Of a stretch of 64,000 bases of DNA, positions 16,325 to 27,456 are shown piece by piece (within the stretch, counting starts at the first letter, position 1; every line of letters begins with the position of its first letter). Source of the DNA: an uncultured Geobacteraceae bacterium. GTDB lineage: Bacteria; Desulfobacterota; Desulfuromonadia; Geobacterales; Pseudopelobacteraceae. The stretch is taken from NCBI GenBank assembly GCA_903901875.1, contig CAIUSO010000094.1:1-64000 (forward strand), read 5' to 3'. The translations under genes and the position numbers were made by a program. Below the pieces are notes generated by a model. That model saw only the letters and a program-made list of their open reading frames with translations, had not been told where the DNA came from and did no database searches.

Positions 16325-16627
16325 TCAGTGCCGCTTTACAAAACGCACATTAAACGTCTGAACCACATTCAGTTCTGCAAGCAGATCGTATAACCGCTGA
16401 TCACCGACTATCAGTGACAAGCTTACCTTGTCGTGGTGGACCAGCTTCATGAGGTTACCAATCACTGTCGAAGTAATGGAAAACGAGTCGATGATGTTCA
16501 TACGCAGACTCTGGGCACCATCGCGACGAAGCCTGATGATGGCCTGCTTGATCGATATACTGTCTTCAATCGACTTGATATTTCCGGTTATGGTCAACTC
16601 GGAGCCGTCGTTATATTCAATCTGCAT
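16325..16627 (-). CDS. STAS-domain anti-sigma factor antagonist-like protein
   Basis: A 100-residue single-domain protein with the STAS fold pattern: strands at LTITG and SLRMNI, then the IDSFSITSTVIGNLMKL segment that in family members carries the phosphorylated serine before the helix. It would be the substrate in a partner-switch relay. The gene directly upstream encodes both a SpoIIE-type phosphatase and an anti-sigma-like kinase domain, the two enzymes that would set its phosphorylation state. It is the last gene of the three-gene operon, 13 bp after its neighbour. Confidence 0.78.
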   Translation of the reverse strand: MQIEYNDGSELTITGNIKSIEDSISIKQAIIRLRRDGAQSLRMNIIDSFSITSTVIGNLMKLVHHDKVSLSLIVGDQRLYDLLAELNVVQTFNVRFVKRH

Positions 16628-16640
16628 GGTCTATATCTCC

Positions 16641-18317
16641 TCAAATGGTTTTTAAAATAATCAGGCACCCCGAGGGGCCGCCAACAAAAAGGCTATCACA
16701 GTACCGGTCGATCATCCGTAAGCCCCTGCCACAGACGGCAAGGGAGTCAGCAGTGCCAAGACCAGCCAGAGGAATCCCGCTGCCACTATCCCGAATTTCC
16801 AGAGAAAGCAGGGGAAGCCCCATGCCACGCCAGAGTGACAGGGAAAGGGACATGGCGGAACCGTCCGGTGGAAGGCACGTTTCCAGAAAATCTTCATACT
16901 CTCCTGTCAGCATGATACGCTTCTTCTCGGCACTGTCAATCCTGAGACAGCCATGTTCGTAAGCGTTTGTTAAGGCCTCAGACAGCATCAGCTCCAGTTC
17001 ATCCCTCAACTGCTCCGACAGTGGCATTTCACGGTCCAACCTCTCCAAGGCCGTAGCAATTGCTCCATGGAGCGCATCATAACGGGGAGGCACCGGACAG
17101 CTCCAGTGCCAGGCACGGGGAAGATCAATGCGCCTGATATGAAGCATGGTGCGGTCGTCCTGTTCATAGGATGCACCAACCCGGCTATGGAACAGTTCCA
17201 GTAATGATGCCAGGGTCGGAGAAGCGATGTAATCATCAAGCAGATGTTCCCGATATTGCCCTTCTACCGAAAGTTCGGCATCGGAAAACCCGTCGGACAC
17301 AAGTAGCAAATCGGCAACGTTTTCCAGGGAAAAACTGGTGGTTGCCGCTGCACCGCTATAGGGTGAAAGGGGTGGGTTCTTGCTGCGAATACTGCTTACC
17401 GAACCATCAAGATCCCGTACCAGCAACGGAGGAAGAGCAAAAAGTGCTGTTTCCAGATTGAGATTTGCCAGGTCAATGAGCAGAAATCCACAGGAAACGA
17501 CTTCATCATCCAAAAGAATTCCGGCAATATATTCGGTAAAAAAACCGAGCATACGGGAAAATTCATAGCCGGAAAAGTGGAAAAAATGTTCGAAATGAAA
17601 ATTGCAAAAGGACGTCGCCAACAGCGTGGTCAGCGAAGCCGACAGGCCGGACCCCATGGCATCAATGAGGAAAACCATGACCCTGTCATCGGATAACCGG
17701 CAGATGCTGTAGCCATCACCACACATGATATCACGGGAAACGTGGGCAACATCAACCCCCCACCGATTGCCCCGACTGTCTGAAACTGTCTGAAAACGGA
17801 GGTCATGTCGAACAACATGACGCTCTTTCCTGACGGCAGCCTCCTGCTGCATTGAATTATACTGATCCCGATACCGCAACAGCTCCATCTCCTGCTGTTG
17901 ATGATGCCGATGGAACCGCTCGTTGGCTATTCGTTGAGAAATATCATCAAGAGCCTGCACCATCAGATCAAACTTGAACGGTTTGGGGATGAACTGGGTA
18001 ACCCCAAGGTTTATCGCCTTTACCAAAAGTTGGTGATCAATGTTACCGGTCATTAACACCACCGGCGTCAACCGGTCAGTCATACGGATCTGCGCCAGCA
18101 TTTCCATGCCGCTCAAACCGGGCATCTGCTGGTCGGTTACTATGATATCAGGGGCACACTCATGAAAAAGACGCAACCCCTCTTCACCATCCTCCGCCAT
18201 TACAATGCGCTTGAACAGGTGGGAAAGGCTCATCATCCCGATTTCCCTGAAAAACTCGTTATCTTCGACAAACAACAGAGTGAGCTCGCGGGATGGTAAT
18301 GCCGACGGCACGTTCAT
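16641..18317 (-). CDS. Response regulator with SpoIIE phosphatase and HATPase domains
   Basis: A 558-residue fusion. Residues 10-130 are a receiver domain with phospho-acceptor D62 (IIVTDQQMPG) and Lys in IPKPF. Residues about 160-390 are a PP2C/SpoIIE phosphatase (IDAMGSGLSASL, then LLLVSDGFSDA and DDRTMLHI). Residues about 410-558 are a GHKL ATPase of the anti-sigma factor kinase type (MLSEALTNAYEHG, then IRDSGSGIP). Phosphatase and kinase in one chain imply a switch for a STAS protein, and the next gene encodes one. It starts four bases past the chemoreceptor stop, so translation is probably coupled. Confidence 0.88.
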   Translation of the reverse strand: MNVPSALPSRELTLLFVEDNEFFREIGMMSLSHLFKRIVMAEDGEEGLRLFHECAPDIIVTDQQMPGLSGMEMLAQIRMTDRLTPVVLMTGNIDHQLLVKAINLGVTQFIPKPFKFDLMVQALDDISQRIANERFHRHHQQQEMELLRYRDQYNSMQQEAAVRKERHVVRHDLRFQTVSDSRGNRWGVDVAHVSRDIMCGDGYSICRLSDDRVMVFLIDAMGSGLSASLTTLLATSFCNFHFEHFFHFSGYEFSRMLGFFTEYIAGILLDDEVVSCGFLLIDLANLNLETALFALPPLLVRDLDGSVSSIRSKNPPLSPYSGAAATTSFSLENVADLLLVSDGFSDAELSVEGQYREHLLDDYIASPTLASLLELFHSRVGASYEQDDRTMLHIRRIDLPRAWHWSCPVPPRYDALHGAIATALERLDREMPLSEQLRDELELMLSEALTNAYEHGCLRIDSAEKKRIMLTGEYEDFLETCLPPDGSAMSLSLSLWRGMGLPLLSLEIRDSGSGIPLAGLGTADSLAVCGRGLRMIDRYCDSLFVGGPSGCLIILKTI

Positions 18318-18321
18318 CTGA

Positions 18322-19893
18322 TCAGGTCCTGAAATGGGTAAGGGCTGCCCGCAGGCTTTCCGATTTTTCAGCCAAGGAGGCCGAAACGCCTCCTACTTCA
18401 CTGGCAACGGTCCGGTTCTGTTCCGCTGCTTCGGTTATCCGCCGCATCAGATCAATCATCTGTTTGGTACGGGTGGCGATATAGGTACACTTGCTGGTCA
18501 ACTCCGACGAGATATCAACCGCCCCCCGAAGTTGTTCACCGGTTTCACCGATGCTGTCAATCAGGTGCTGAGTAGTGACCGAAATATCACGCATTCTCTT
18601 AGCACTGTCCTCATTGGCGGCGCACACCGAAACCACACTGTTCACCACCACAGACACACCGCTATGTATCTGGGCCAGTGAGCTCTGGGTCTTGGCAGCC
18701 AGTTGCCGGACTTCGTCGGCGACCACCGCAAAACCGCGCCCCATTTCACCTGCCCGCGCCGCCTCGATGGAAGCATTGAGTGCCAGCAGATTTGTCTGGT
18801 CAGCTATATCGGCGATAATCTCCAGAACCGAGCGGATATCCCCCACCTTGCCGGCCAGTTCCTGGGTCTGGGACGCCAGAGCCACCTGTTTTTCCGACTC
18901 ACTGATAATGATGGTTCCGGCCCTGTTGAGATCTGCCACAAAACTGCTCAGGACCGAGCGGGTCGCTTCAACGGTTTCCGTCGTCGAAATGGCCATTTCC
19001 TCAGTGGCATCAAGGTTACCGGCCACATCCTTGGTCAAGTTGTCACATTCGATGATCATGTCGGACTGCTGTCGCACGGTGTTCGACAGGTTGGTGGCAA
19101 TATGGGATAGCTCCTGACTACCACAGGCCACATTGTCTGCCGACAGTTTATCCTCGGCAATCACATCCCTGAACTTGACAATCAGTTGATCGATAGAGTG
19201 GGAGAGAGACCCCAGTTCATCGCCGCTTTTGTGGTTAATACTGACGGTGAGGTTGCCGCCGGCCATTTCACCCACCTTGCCGACAATCGCAATAATATGC
19301 TGGATAATGGCCTTCTTGAAAAAAAGATAAATACTTCCCAGCAGGGCCAGAAAAAACAGTAGACCGGGAATAATCAGTGTGAGAAGCAGAGTTACCACAT
19401 TATCATAACCGTCCTGTATGGAAGTGGTGACCAGAACCGCTCCCAAGTAGGTTTTAGACTCGCCATGGCACTGATTGCACCGTTTTTCGTTAAGTATAGG
19501 CATGGCAATAGTCAACTGATGGATACTGTTTTCCACCGTGGCAAAACGGACCTCCTTGCCGCTCTGAAGGGCCTGACTGATGTGGGCCTCCGAAGCCCCC
19601 CCTCCGGTACCCGCTTCCTTACCCTGATCATTGAATATCTTCAGATCGCGGACAAACGCCTTTTTTTTGGCCTCATCAATATACCGTATCACTTCCTTTG
19701 CATCACCACGGAGCATATACTCCTGAATATCTTTTATGATAATGGCGGTCAGGTTCCCGGCATTTTTAGTCTGCAACTCCATGGTGGCGTGATACTGGAG
19801 CCACATGGTTACCCCCCCCATGGATACCAGAGTGACGCTAAGGATCACCCCAAGAATAGATAGAACTTTAGTGGTGAGGGAATTATTAAACAT
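18322..19893 (-). CDS. Methyl-accepting chemotaxis protein with c-type heme sensor
   Basis: A 523-residue chemoreceptor. A membrane segment (residues 10-32) leads to a short periplasmic sensor with one c-heme motif CNQCH at 139-143, a second membrane segment ([27 protein letters not shown]), a HAMP domain and a cytoplasmic signalling domain. The hairpin tip has [20 protein letters not shown], the CheA/CheW contact. No CheA or CheW genes are adjacent; instead the next gene is a regulator with phosphatase and kinase domains. This suggests the receptor feeds a non-motility pathway. AGGAGA precedes the ATG. Confidence 0.9.
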   Translation of the reverse strand: MFNNSLTTKVLSILGVILSVTLVSMGGVTMWLQYHATMELQTKNAGNLTAIIIKDIQEYMLRGDAKEVIRYIDEAKKKAFVRDLKIFNDQGKEAGTGGGASEAHISQALQSGKEVRFATVENSIHQLTIAMPILNEKRCNQCHGESKTYLGAVLVTTSIQDGYDNVVTLLLTLIIPGLLFFLALLGSIYLFFKKAIIQHIIAIVGKVGEMAGGNLTVSINHKSGDELGSLSHSIDQLIVKFRDVIAEDKLSADNVACGSQELSHIATNLSNTVRQQSDMIIECDNLTKDVAGNLDATEEMAISTTETVEATRSVLSSFVADLNRAGTIIISESEKQVALASQTQELAGKVGDIRSVLEIIADIADQTNLLALNASIEAARAGEMGRGFAVVADEVRQLAAKTQSSLAQIHSGVSVVVNSVVSVCAANEDSAKRMRDISVTTQHLIDSIGETGEQLRGAVDISSELTSKCTYIATRTKQMIDLMRRITEAAEQNRTVASEVGGVSASLAEKSESLRAALTHFRT

Positions 19894-19979
19894 CAGATTC
19901 TCCTGAGGCAGTTAGTATATATTCAAGGTAAAAAGTGATTATTATAATCCATGAGTTTATTGCTATGCAATGCTTTTAA

Positions 19980-20774
19980 TCATTTTAAGGGAAAATCAGA
20001 AATTTTGACAAAACGAAAACCCCGTCTTTTCAATTCAGGTACGGCCGCGATGATACCGGCACCGGTTCCGGCTTCGGGGTGATTCATATGCAGAAGTGCG
20101 ATGTCCCCCGGACGTGCCTGCAACAGTGCAGCCGTCACCGTGGTGGAATTCCAGGTTGCTCCGGCATCTCCGAGGAGTGAGTAGCCAACCACCTCATGGG
20201 CCAAATCCCGAGATATTTCCACAGCAACCTCATCATAATACGCGGTGCCCGAACGGTATAATTTTGGGCGATGCCCACAAATTGCCGAAATTTTACGGGC
20301 GTTAAGCTCAATTTCATCAACCACTTCCCCGATGTTTTTGGTCCCGTTGATTCCATAGACAGACCGACCGGTGACCGATGCGGGCTTATGCCGAATGCCA
20401 TGGTTGGCGATCTCGAAGAGCGGATTTGCCGAAAGAGTTTTGAACAGTTGGAGGTTGGCATCAATCCAGCGGCCATTGATGAAGAGCGTAGCAGGAATCT
20501 GTTCATGGATCAAAAACTCCATTAAACGGGAGTCAATACCGTTTCCTTTGGCACTTCCGCAGGCGTCAAGGGTCAGGGCCACCACTTTTTCCGGGGTATC
20601 GAGACGGGTGCGTACTCCCGAAACCCGTTCCCCCCATTGGAGCGGGTTAGTGCCGCCATGACGGACGACCATCTGCTGCTTCAACGCTTCCAGCGGCACC
20701 GAGGCCACCTCAGAACCCCAGGAAGAGGCGGCAGTGATACCAATGATCAGTAATGCGATACTAATGTTTTTCAT
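19980..20774 (-). CDS. Exported polysaccharide deacetylase-like protein
   Basis: A 264-residue protein with a signal peptide (MKNISIALLIIGITAASSWGS). The NodB-like fold shows V-A-L-T-L-D-A-C-G (first motif, where T-F-D-D is usual), E-I-A-N-H-G-I-R-H (the His-x3-His metal motif), L-Y-R-S-G-T and L-L-H-M-N-H-P. The first motif has Asp-Ala-Cys in place of Asp-Asp, as in some divergent deacetylases, so activity on chitin or peptidoglycan sugars is uncertain. ATG 20774 has GGAGGGAC upstream; the frame extends to 20882 without family-like residues. Confidence 0.75.
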   Translation of the reverse strand: MKNISIALLIIGITAASSWGSEVASVPLEALKQQMVVRHGGTNPLQWGERVSGVRTRLDTPEKVVALTLDACGSAKGNGIDSRLMEFLIHEQIPATLFINGRWIDANLQLFKTLSANPLFEIANHGIRHKPASVTGRSVYGINGTKNIGEVVDEIELNARKISAICGHRPKLYRSGTAYYDEVAVEISRDLAHEVVGYSLLGDAGATWNSTTVTAALLQARPGDIALLHMNHPEAGTGAGIIAAVPELKRRGFRFVKISDFPLK

Positions 20775-20998
20775 TAACTCTGTCCCTCCTTCAATGCAGT
20801 CAGCGAGGTATATGCATTGGATGTCTATTCGCCCATTTAAGAATTCTGCGGACAAACGCACCTCTGCCCTTTGGATGTGCATACTAACACAATCTGTGCA
20901 GTAAAATCTTCGGATTTATGTACACTAATCAGTGAAATACACAGGAAGCTTCAGAAGAACATAGTTGCTCTGATTTTTCAGGCATGGTATAAAATATC

Positions 20999-21290
20999 AT
21001 GGCTGAAACAAAGATCTTAGACCGATCCTTTATGGTTTCGCGTAAGCGTGGAAATGGCACCCTGCGATACGAAGTGTGGCAAGAGCATGGCGTTGTGACA
21101 CGCTACAATATGGCGTATATCAATCACCGGATATTTGCCGGTGATAATGGGCGGGTTATTGGGTATGATTACAGACACGGCCATCACAGGCATTTTAAAG
21201 GGACGACGGAACAGGTAGAAACAACAAGCTACAATTACAGGCTGTTGTTGCCTGACTCCTCAGTCACGTTTCAGCCAAGGAGAACTCACC
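20999..21290 (+). pseudogene. Truncated TumE-like (DUF6516) toxin gene
   Basis: The frame from 20999 encodes a run with DNGRVIGYDYRHGHHRHFKG (residues about 48-67), matching the D-N-G-R-V-x-G-Y-D-x-x-H-G-x-H-H-R-H-F core I recall from TumE/DUF6516 toxins. Past T-T-S-Y the expected last 20-30 residues are not recognisable, and the frame runs on into the radical SAM gene out of phase. No HTH antitoxin gene is adjacent. A promoter-like TTGCTC-17 bp-TATAAA ends at 20993, only five bases before the ATG, so translation would be leaderless or start later. Probably a broken, orphan toxin. Confidence 0.5.
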
Positions 21291-21291
21291 C

Positions 21292-22614
21292 GTGTCACGA
21301 CGCCTGCCGAAAATGCTCTATGCCGATCACAAGGGAAACATATTTGACCACCCGGACCTCTGTATGGCAGGTATGAACGGCACCACCCCGGTCATACCGT
21401 CCGACATTGAACTGATTCCCCTTCCCGAGGACAGCAAACTCTTTACCATGCCCGCCATGCCCCCCATCGCCTGGGATCCGCGTAAAAAGGCATTCCAGAC
21501 CGTTGATACGTTACGGGAGGGGAAACGGCGGCAGCCGATTCAGGCGGTGTCCGCTTTCATGGCCCCCGGATATATGCGGACCCTGCTGCCAGCCTGCGAC
21601 TATTCCCGGAAGAGCACCCCGTTGCCGCTCTGGTCCTACACCGCCGTTGGCTGGGATGAGGATCGGGACTGTTTTGTGGTGGCTGCCACAAGAGTTGACA
21701 ATAACAGCAACTGGGACCCGATCAACTACGATGACCGGACCCTTGACCCGCTGGTACGGGAACTGCTGAAACAGATGCCCCAGAACCGCCTGCTGGAACA
21801 GCTGTCCCGCTGCGCCGTTGACTACCACTGTTTCGCAGCCAAGAACCTGTTCTACCGACGCTGGGAGGCACCACTCCCCACGTCTCCGGTCTGCAACTCG
21901 GCCTGTCTCGGCTGTATCAGCCTCCAGGCGTCTGAATGCTGCCCCTCCAATCACGAGCGGATCGGTTTTGTGCCAACGCCGGAAGAGCTGTGTGAAATAG
22001 CCGTGCCCCATCTGGAACAGGCAGAACAGGCCATCGTTTCCTATGGTCAGGGGTGCGAAGGTGATCCCATACTCCAGGCAGACACCATCGCTGAGGCAAC
22101 CAGACGAATGAAGCAGGCCACACCACGGGGCACGGTCAATTTCAATTCTAACGGCTCACTGCCTGACAAAATACCGCTCCTGATTGATGCCGGCATGGAC
22201 TCCTTCCGTTTTTCGCTGAATTCCGTGCAGGAAGAGCTCTATAATCGGTATTACCGCCCCAAAGGATACCGCTTTGCTGACGTGGTACGCTCGGTGAAAC
22301 AGGCGAAAGAGGCAGGTCGCTTCACCATGATTAACTATCTGGTCTCCCCCGGTGTCAGTGACTCGGCGGAAGAGGTCGAAACGCTGCTCCGGTTTGTAGC
22401 CGAAACCGGCATCGACATGATCCAGATGCGCAACCTCTCCATCGATCCCGAGTATTATAACCGGGCCATGGGCGTAACCGGTAAGGGAATCGGTATGTAC
22501 CGTTTACTCCGGACATTGAAAAAAGAGTTTCCCCGCTTGCAGTTCGGCTACTACAACAGAACCCGTGAAAACTTCTATCCACCCGGCTTTGAGACAGGGT
22601 GGCCACTACCATAA
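21292..22614 (+). CDS. Radical SAM protein of unknown substrate
   Basis: A 440-residue protein. The first 200 residues are an uncharacterised N-terminal domain. The radical SAM cluster motif is C-N-S-A-C-L-G-C (CxxxCxxC) at about residues 203-210, followed by YGQGCEGDP (the GGE-like SAM contact), FNSNGSLPD and DSFRFSLNS. The C-terminal 60 residues have no obvious auxiliary cluster motif. The gene stands alone, between a broken toxin gene and groES. I do not know its substrate. The start is at 21292, after AAGGAGAA. Confidence 0.82.
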   Translation: MSRRLPKMLYADHKGNIFDHPDLCMAGMNGTTPVIPSDIELIPLPEDSKLFTMPAMPPIAWDPRKKAFQTVDTLREGKRRQPIQAVSAFMAPGYMRTLLPACDYSRKSTPLPLWSYTAVGWDEDRDCFVVAATRVDNNSNWDPINYDDRTLDPLVRELLKQMPQNRLLEQLSRCAVDYHCFAAKNLFYRRWEAPLPTSPVCNSACLGCISLQASECCPSNHERIGFVPTPEELCEIAVPHLEQAEQAIVSYGQGCEGDPILQADTIAEATRRMKQATPRGTVNFNSNGSLPDKIPLLIDAGMDSFRFSLNSVQEELYNRYYRPKGYRFADVVRSVKQAKEAGRFTMINYLVSPGVSDSAEEVETLLRFVAETGIDMIQMRNLSIDPEYYNRAMGVTGKGIGMYRLLRTLKKEFPRLQFGYYNRTRENFYPPGFETGWPLP

Positions 22615-22649
22615 TTTCCCGCTCCCCAGAAAAAAGTTCAGATCACCCC

Positions 22650-22678
22650 TTGATTTTTCTTGAGGTGCTGTATATATT
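22650..22678 (+). promoter_or_regulatory. groESL sigma-70 promoter
   Basis: TTGATT (22650-22655) and TATATT (22673-22678) are spaced by 17 bp. The predicted start near 22685 falls at the edge of the CIRCE element, the usual arrangement for HrcA repression. Confidence 0.8.
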
Positions 22679-22685
22679 CCCCTTG

Positions 22686-22712
22686 TTAGCACTCGACACT
22701 GTTGAGTGCTAA
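22686..22712. promoter_or_regulatory. CIRCE operator (HrcA binding site)
   Basis: TTAGCACTC, nine bases, GAGTGCTAA: a perfect match to the CIRCE consensus. HrcA bound here represses groESL until heat shock (established for this element). Confidence 0.97.
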
Positions 22713-22759
22713 TTTCATGATACCAACACACCACACACCATAGGAAAGGAGATGTACAG

Positions 22760-23047
22760 ATGAATTTACGACCACTTCAGGACCGCATCATTGTTAAACG
22801 AGTCGAAGAAGAAACCAAGACCGCCGGGGGACTGTTCATTCCGGAAACCGCCAAAGAAAAACCGCAACGCGGTGAAATCGTTGCTGCAGGCAACGGCAAA
22901 AAAACCGAAGACGGTAAAGTTCTTCCCCTCGACGTTAAAGTGGGCGATGTTGTACTGTTCGGCAAATATGCCGGTACCGAAGTCAAAGTTGATGGCTGTG
23001 ACTACCTGATGATGCGTGAAGACGACATCCTGGCAGTTGTTGAGTAA
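22760..23047 (+). CDS. groES: Co-chaperonin GroES
   Basis: A 95-residue Hsp10. [16 protein letters not shown] and the mobile loop [18 protein letters not shown] (residues 18-35), which contacts GroEL, are typical, as is the dome segment [17 protein letters not shown]-like ending. It caps the GroEL folding chamber in the cytoplasm. It lies behind CIRCE and 66 bp before groEL. Confidence 0.98.
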   Translation: MNLRPLQDRIIVKRVEEETKTAGGLFIPETAKEKPQRGEIVAAGNGKKTEDGKVLPLDVKVGDVVLFGKYAGTEVKVDGCDYLMMREDDILAVVE

Positions 23048-24769
<1,722 letters not shown>

Positions 24770-24804
24770 GCCGTTACCGGTAAAACTGCAGCATTGATTA
24801 AAGG

Positions 24805-24834
24805 AAAGCCCCGTTTTTACGGGGCTTTTTTATT
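24805..24834 (+). terminator. groESL terminator
   Basis: The 9-bp stem AAAGCCCCG/CGGGGCTTT with a 6-nt loop runs into a T tract, 36 bp past the groEL stop. Confidence 0.92.
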
Positions 24835-24936
24835 TTGATTGATTGTTTTCATGTCGTTTCGTTTTTTCCTGGTAACTGCCACTTTTTGGATAAAACATCT
24901 TGCGAAACGATAGCTCATACGCTACCATAAAAAGAT

Positions 24937-25176
24937 ATGGGAAAAGCTATTATCAATTTAGACACGCCAAGCGGAGTTGAGTTCAACGATCTGCTTAAGT
25001 TATGCCGGACGTATTTCGGAGAGCCGATAATTGCGGGGAGTCACCATATTTTCAAAACACCGTGGCCTGGTGATCCTCTAATTAATCTGCAACGTGACGG
25101 CAAAATGGCAAAACAATATCAGGTGATGCAGGTCAAGAAGGCCATTGAAAAACGGGAGAAACACCATGTTGTTTGA
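24937..25176 (+). CDS. hicA: HicA-type mRNA interferase toxin
   Basis: A 79-residue dsRBD-fold toxin. The catalytic histidine is in G-S-H-H-I-F-K, followed by PWPGDPLINLQ and KQYQVMQVKKAIEK, the classic HicA order. It cleaves mRNA when free of HicB. It overlaps hicB by 11 bp, the usual coupled arrangement. The surrounding A+T content looks higher than in neighbouring genes, consistent with acquired DNA. No strong ribosome site is visible before the ATG. Confidence 0.9.
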   Translation: MGKAIINLDTPSGVEFNDLLKLCRTYFGEPIIAGSHHIFKTPWPGDPLINLQRDGKMAKQYQVMQVKKAIEKREKHHVV

Positions 25177-25489
25177 GGTGAATAAATACACCTACCGCAT
25201 TGAATGGTCAGAAGAAGACCAGGCACACCTTGCCCGATGCCTTGAATTCCCTTCACTGGTTACCCATGGAAAAACACCGGAAAAAGCTCTGAAAGAAATT
25301 GAATTGGTTGTATCTGAATCGATTAAGTGGATTGAAGAAGAAAAAGGAACCGTTCCGGAACCACTGGGCGTAAGACGCTACAAAGGAAACATATCGCTCA
25401 GAGTGCCGCCTGATTTACACCGCTCCCTTGCCATACTATCAGCCGAACAAGGTGTGTCAATCAACCAACTGGTGTTATCTCGACTGTAA
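25166..25489 (+). CDS. hicB: HicB-type antitoxin
   Basis: A 107-residue antitoxin. The N-terminal degraded RNase H-like domain (YRIEWSEEDQAHLARCLEFPSL) is followed by a C-terminal ribbon-helix-helix (ISLRVPPDLHRSLAILSAEQG, SINQLVLSRL) that would bind the operon promoter. ATG 25166 is chosen over 25145 because it begins the conserved domain and has GGAG upstream. Confidence 0.88.
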   Translation: MLFEVNKYTYRIEWSEEDQAHLARCLEFPSLVTHGKTPEKALKEIELVVSESIKWIEEEKGTVPEPLGVRRYKGNISLRVPPDLHRSLAILSAEQGVSINQLVLSRL

Positions 25490-25543
25490 CATGTTCTTAT
25501 TCTCGAACATCCTGTAAATCCCATCAAAAAAACGGAGTAACTC

Positions 25544-25861
25544 ATGGAATTAATCGGTACGGCATTAACTTTAAGCGACCTCGTCTCCTATCAGGAAGGA
25601 TCGGTGGTCAGCAAGACCCTCATTGACAAAAAAATCGGCACGGTGACCATGTTTTCTTTTGGTGCCGGCCAGGGATTAAGTGAGCATACGGCACCGTTCG
25701 ATGCCTTTGTGCAGGTGGTGGATGGAGAGGCACAGGTCACCATCGACGGCACGCCCCAGACGGTGACAGCTGGACAGATTATCATCATGCCGGCCAACAT
25801 TCCCCACGAACTGAAAGCGGTAAAACCGTTCAAAATGCTGCTGATCATGATACGGGCGTAA
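25544..25861 (+). CDS. Small cupin-domain protein
   Basis: A 105-residue single beta-barrel cupin. Motif 1 has LSEHTAPFDAFVQVVDGEA and motif 2 IIIMPANIPHELKA; the histidines H-x(n)-E and P-x-x-x-P-H could hold a metal, although motif 1 has fewer His than a canonical G-x5-H-x-H site. The function is unknown. It sits three bases before hemH, and a CGGAG site precedes the ATG. Confidence 0.8.
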   Translation: MELIGTALTLSDLVSYQEGSVVSKTLIDKKIGTVTMFSFGAGQGLSEHTAPFDAFVQVVDGEAQVTIDGTPQTVTAGQIIIMPANIPHELKAVKPFKMLLIMIRA

Positions 25862-25864
25862 GAT

Positions 25865-26818
25865 ATGGGTGCCAAGACCGCCGTACTGCTCCTCCAGATG
25901 GGGGGACCCGATTCACTGGACGCCATTGAGCCGTTTCTGTACAACCTCTTCTCCGATCGCGATATCATCCGTCTCGGTCCTGCATTCATGCAGCCGTTTC
26001 TCGCCCGCTCCATCTCCCGGAAACGGGCAAAAAAAGTCACGGAATATTACCGTAAAATCGGTGGCAAGTCTCCCATTCGCGAACTGACCGAACAGCAGGC
26101 AACCGAACTGGAAAAGGCCCTGGGAGACGACTATCGCTGTTTTGTAGCGATGCGTTATTCCCACCCCGATACGACCGAAGCGGTGGCCGCCATTACTGCC
26201 GAGGGGTTCGGCTCCATCATCGCCCTCTCCCTCTATCCCCACTACTCCCGTGCCACGGTCGGTTCCAGTGTCAATGAGTTGTATCGGGTGCTGAAAAAGG
26301 GCACCGCACCGTTCAACATCTCCACCATTACCCAGTTTTACGACAATCCTGCCTACATCGCAGCCCTCTCGGAAAAAGTTGAGAAGGGACTGGCCGGTTT
26401 CCCTGACCGGAGCACGGTGGAACTGGTTTTTTCAGCCCACGGTCTCCCCCAGTCGTTCATCGACTCCGGTGACCCCTATCTGGACCATATCCAGGAGACG
26501 GTCCGTTTGACCATGGCCAATTTTGGCGGGGTTTCCCACCACCTTGCCTTCCAGTCCCGTGCCGGACCGGTCAAGTGGCTGGAACCCTCCACCGAGGCCA
26601 CCATCGCCCGGCTTGCAGCCTCCGGATGCACAAACTTACTCATGGTGCCACTCTCCTTTGTGTCTGACCATATTGAGACTCTCTATGAGATCGATATTCA
26701 GTATAAGGAAGATGCATTGGAACGCGGAATTACCAGTTTCCACCGCACCGAAGCACTCAACAGTTCACCCGCGTTTATCTCCATGCTTGCCGCACTGGTT
26801 CGCAAAAGTCAGGGATAA
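25865..26818 (+). CDS. hemH: Ferrochelatase
   Basis: A 317-residue heme-synthesis enzyme that inserts Fe2+ into the porphyrin. It has [18 protein letters not shown] at the start, the catalytic histidine in VFSAHGLP (residues about 193-200) and [13 protein letters not shown] near residue 263. No Fe-S cysteine cluster is seen at the C-terminus. It fits a genome that needs heme for its many c-type cytochromes. It is preceded closely by the cupin gene, so the two may be co-transcribed. Confidence 0.93.
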   Translation: MGAKTAVLLLQMGGPDSLDAIEPFLYNLFSDRDIIRLGPAFMQPFLARSISRKRAKKVTEYYRKIGGKSPIRELTEQQATELEKALGDDYRCFVAMRYSHPDTTEAVAAITAEGFGSIIALSLYPHYSRATVGSSVNELYRVLKKGTAPFNISTITQFYDNPAYIAALSEKVEKGLAGFPDRSTVELVFSAHGLPQSFIDSGDPYLDHIQETVRLTMANFGGVSHHLAFQSRAGPVKWLEPSTEATIARLAASGCTNLLMVPLSFVSDHIETLYEIDIQYKEDALERGITSFHRTEALNSSPAFISMLAALVRKSQG

Positions 26819-26877
26819 CACATGACGTACATTGATGACGTGAAAGCGTAGCACACTAAACTCAGGAGGAATATTTC

Positions 26878-27450
26878 ATGCGTACCTTGTTTTTATCTGC
26901 ACTGCTTCTCATCTGTCTGACGGTAACCACCGTGGCAGCAGCTGGAAGCAAAAATCCGGTAGTATTAATGGAAACCAACTTTGGCACCGTCAAGATAGAG
27001 CTGTTTGAAAAAGAGGCCCCCGTCAGCGTGAAAAACTTCCTCGACTACACCAAAAACGGCTTCTACAGCAACACCATCTTCCACCGTGTCATCGGCAATT
27101 TCATGGTCCAGGGGGGGGGATTTACCGCTGACTTCAAGCAGAAGCAGACAAAACCACCGATCATCAATGAGGCCGGCAATGGTCTGAAAAATGAGCGGGG
27201 AACAGTGGCCATGGCTCGAACCGCCATAGTCAACTCGGCTTCGGCTCAGTTTTTCATCAACGTAGTGGACAATGGCTTCCTCAACCATCGTGACGAAAGT
27301 GACCAGGGTTTTGGCTATGCCGTGTTCGGAAAGGTACTGTCCGGCATGGATGTTGTTGATAAAATAGCTGCCACTAAAACCGTTACCCGTGGTTTCCCGG
27401 ATGTTCCCGAATCACCTGTCATCATCAAATCAGTCAAGTTGGTCAAGTAG
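26878..27450 (+). CDS. ppiA: Exported cyclophilin-type peptidyl-prolyl isomerase
   Basis: A 190-residue protein with a signal peptide (MRTLFLSALLLICLTVTTVAAA) and one cyclophilin domain. FHRVIGNFMVQGGGFTADF holds the catalytic arginine, and QFFINVVDN the substrate-binding residues. It speeds proline isomerisation of periplasmic proteins. GGAGGA precedes the ATG. It is followed six bases later by the comF gene. Confidence 0.92.
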   Translation: MRTLFLSALLLICLTVTTVAAAGSKNPVVLMETNFGTVKIELFEKEAPVSVKNFLDYTKNGFYSNTIFHRVIGNFMVQGGGFTADFKQKQTKPPIINEAGNGLKNERGTVAMARTAIVNSASAQFFINVVDNGFLNHRDESDQGFGYAVFGKVLSGMDVVDKIAATKTVTRGFPDVPESPVIIKSVKLVK

Positions 27451-27456
27451 AAACCC

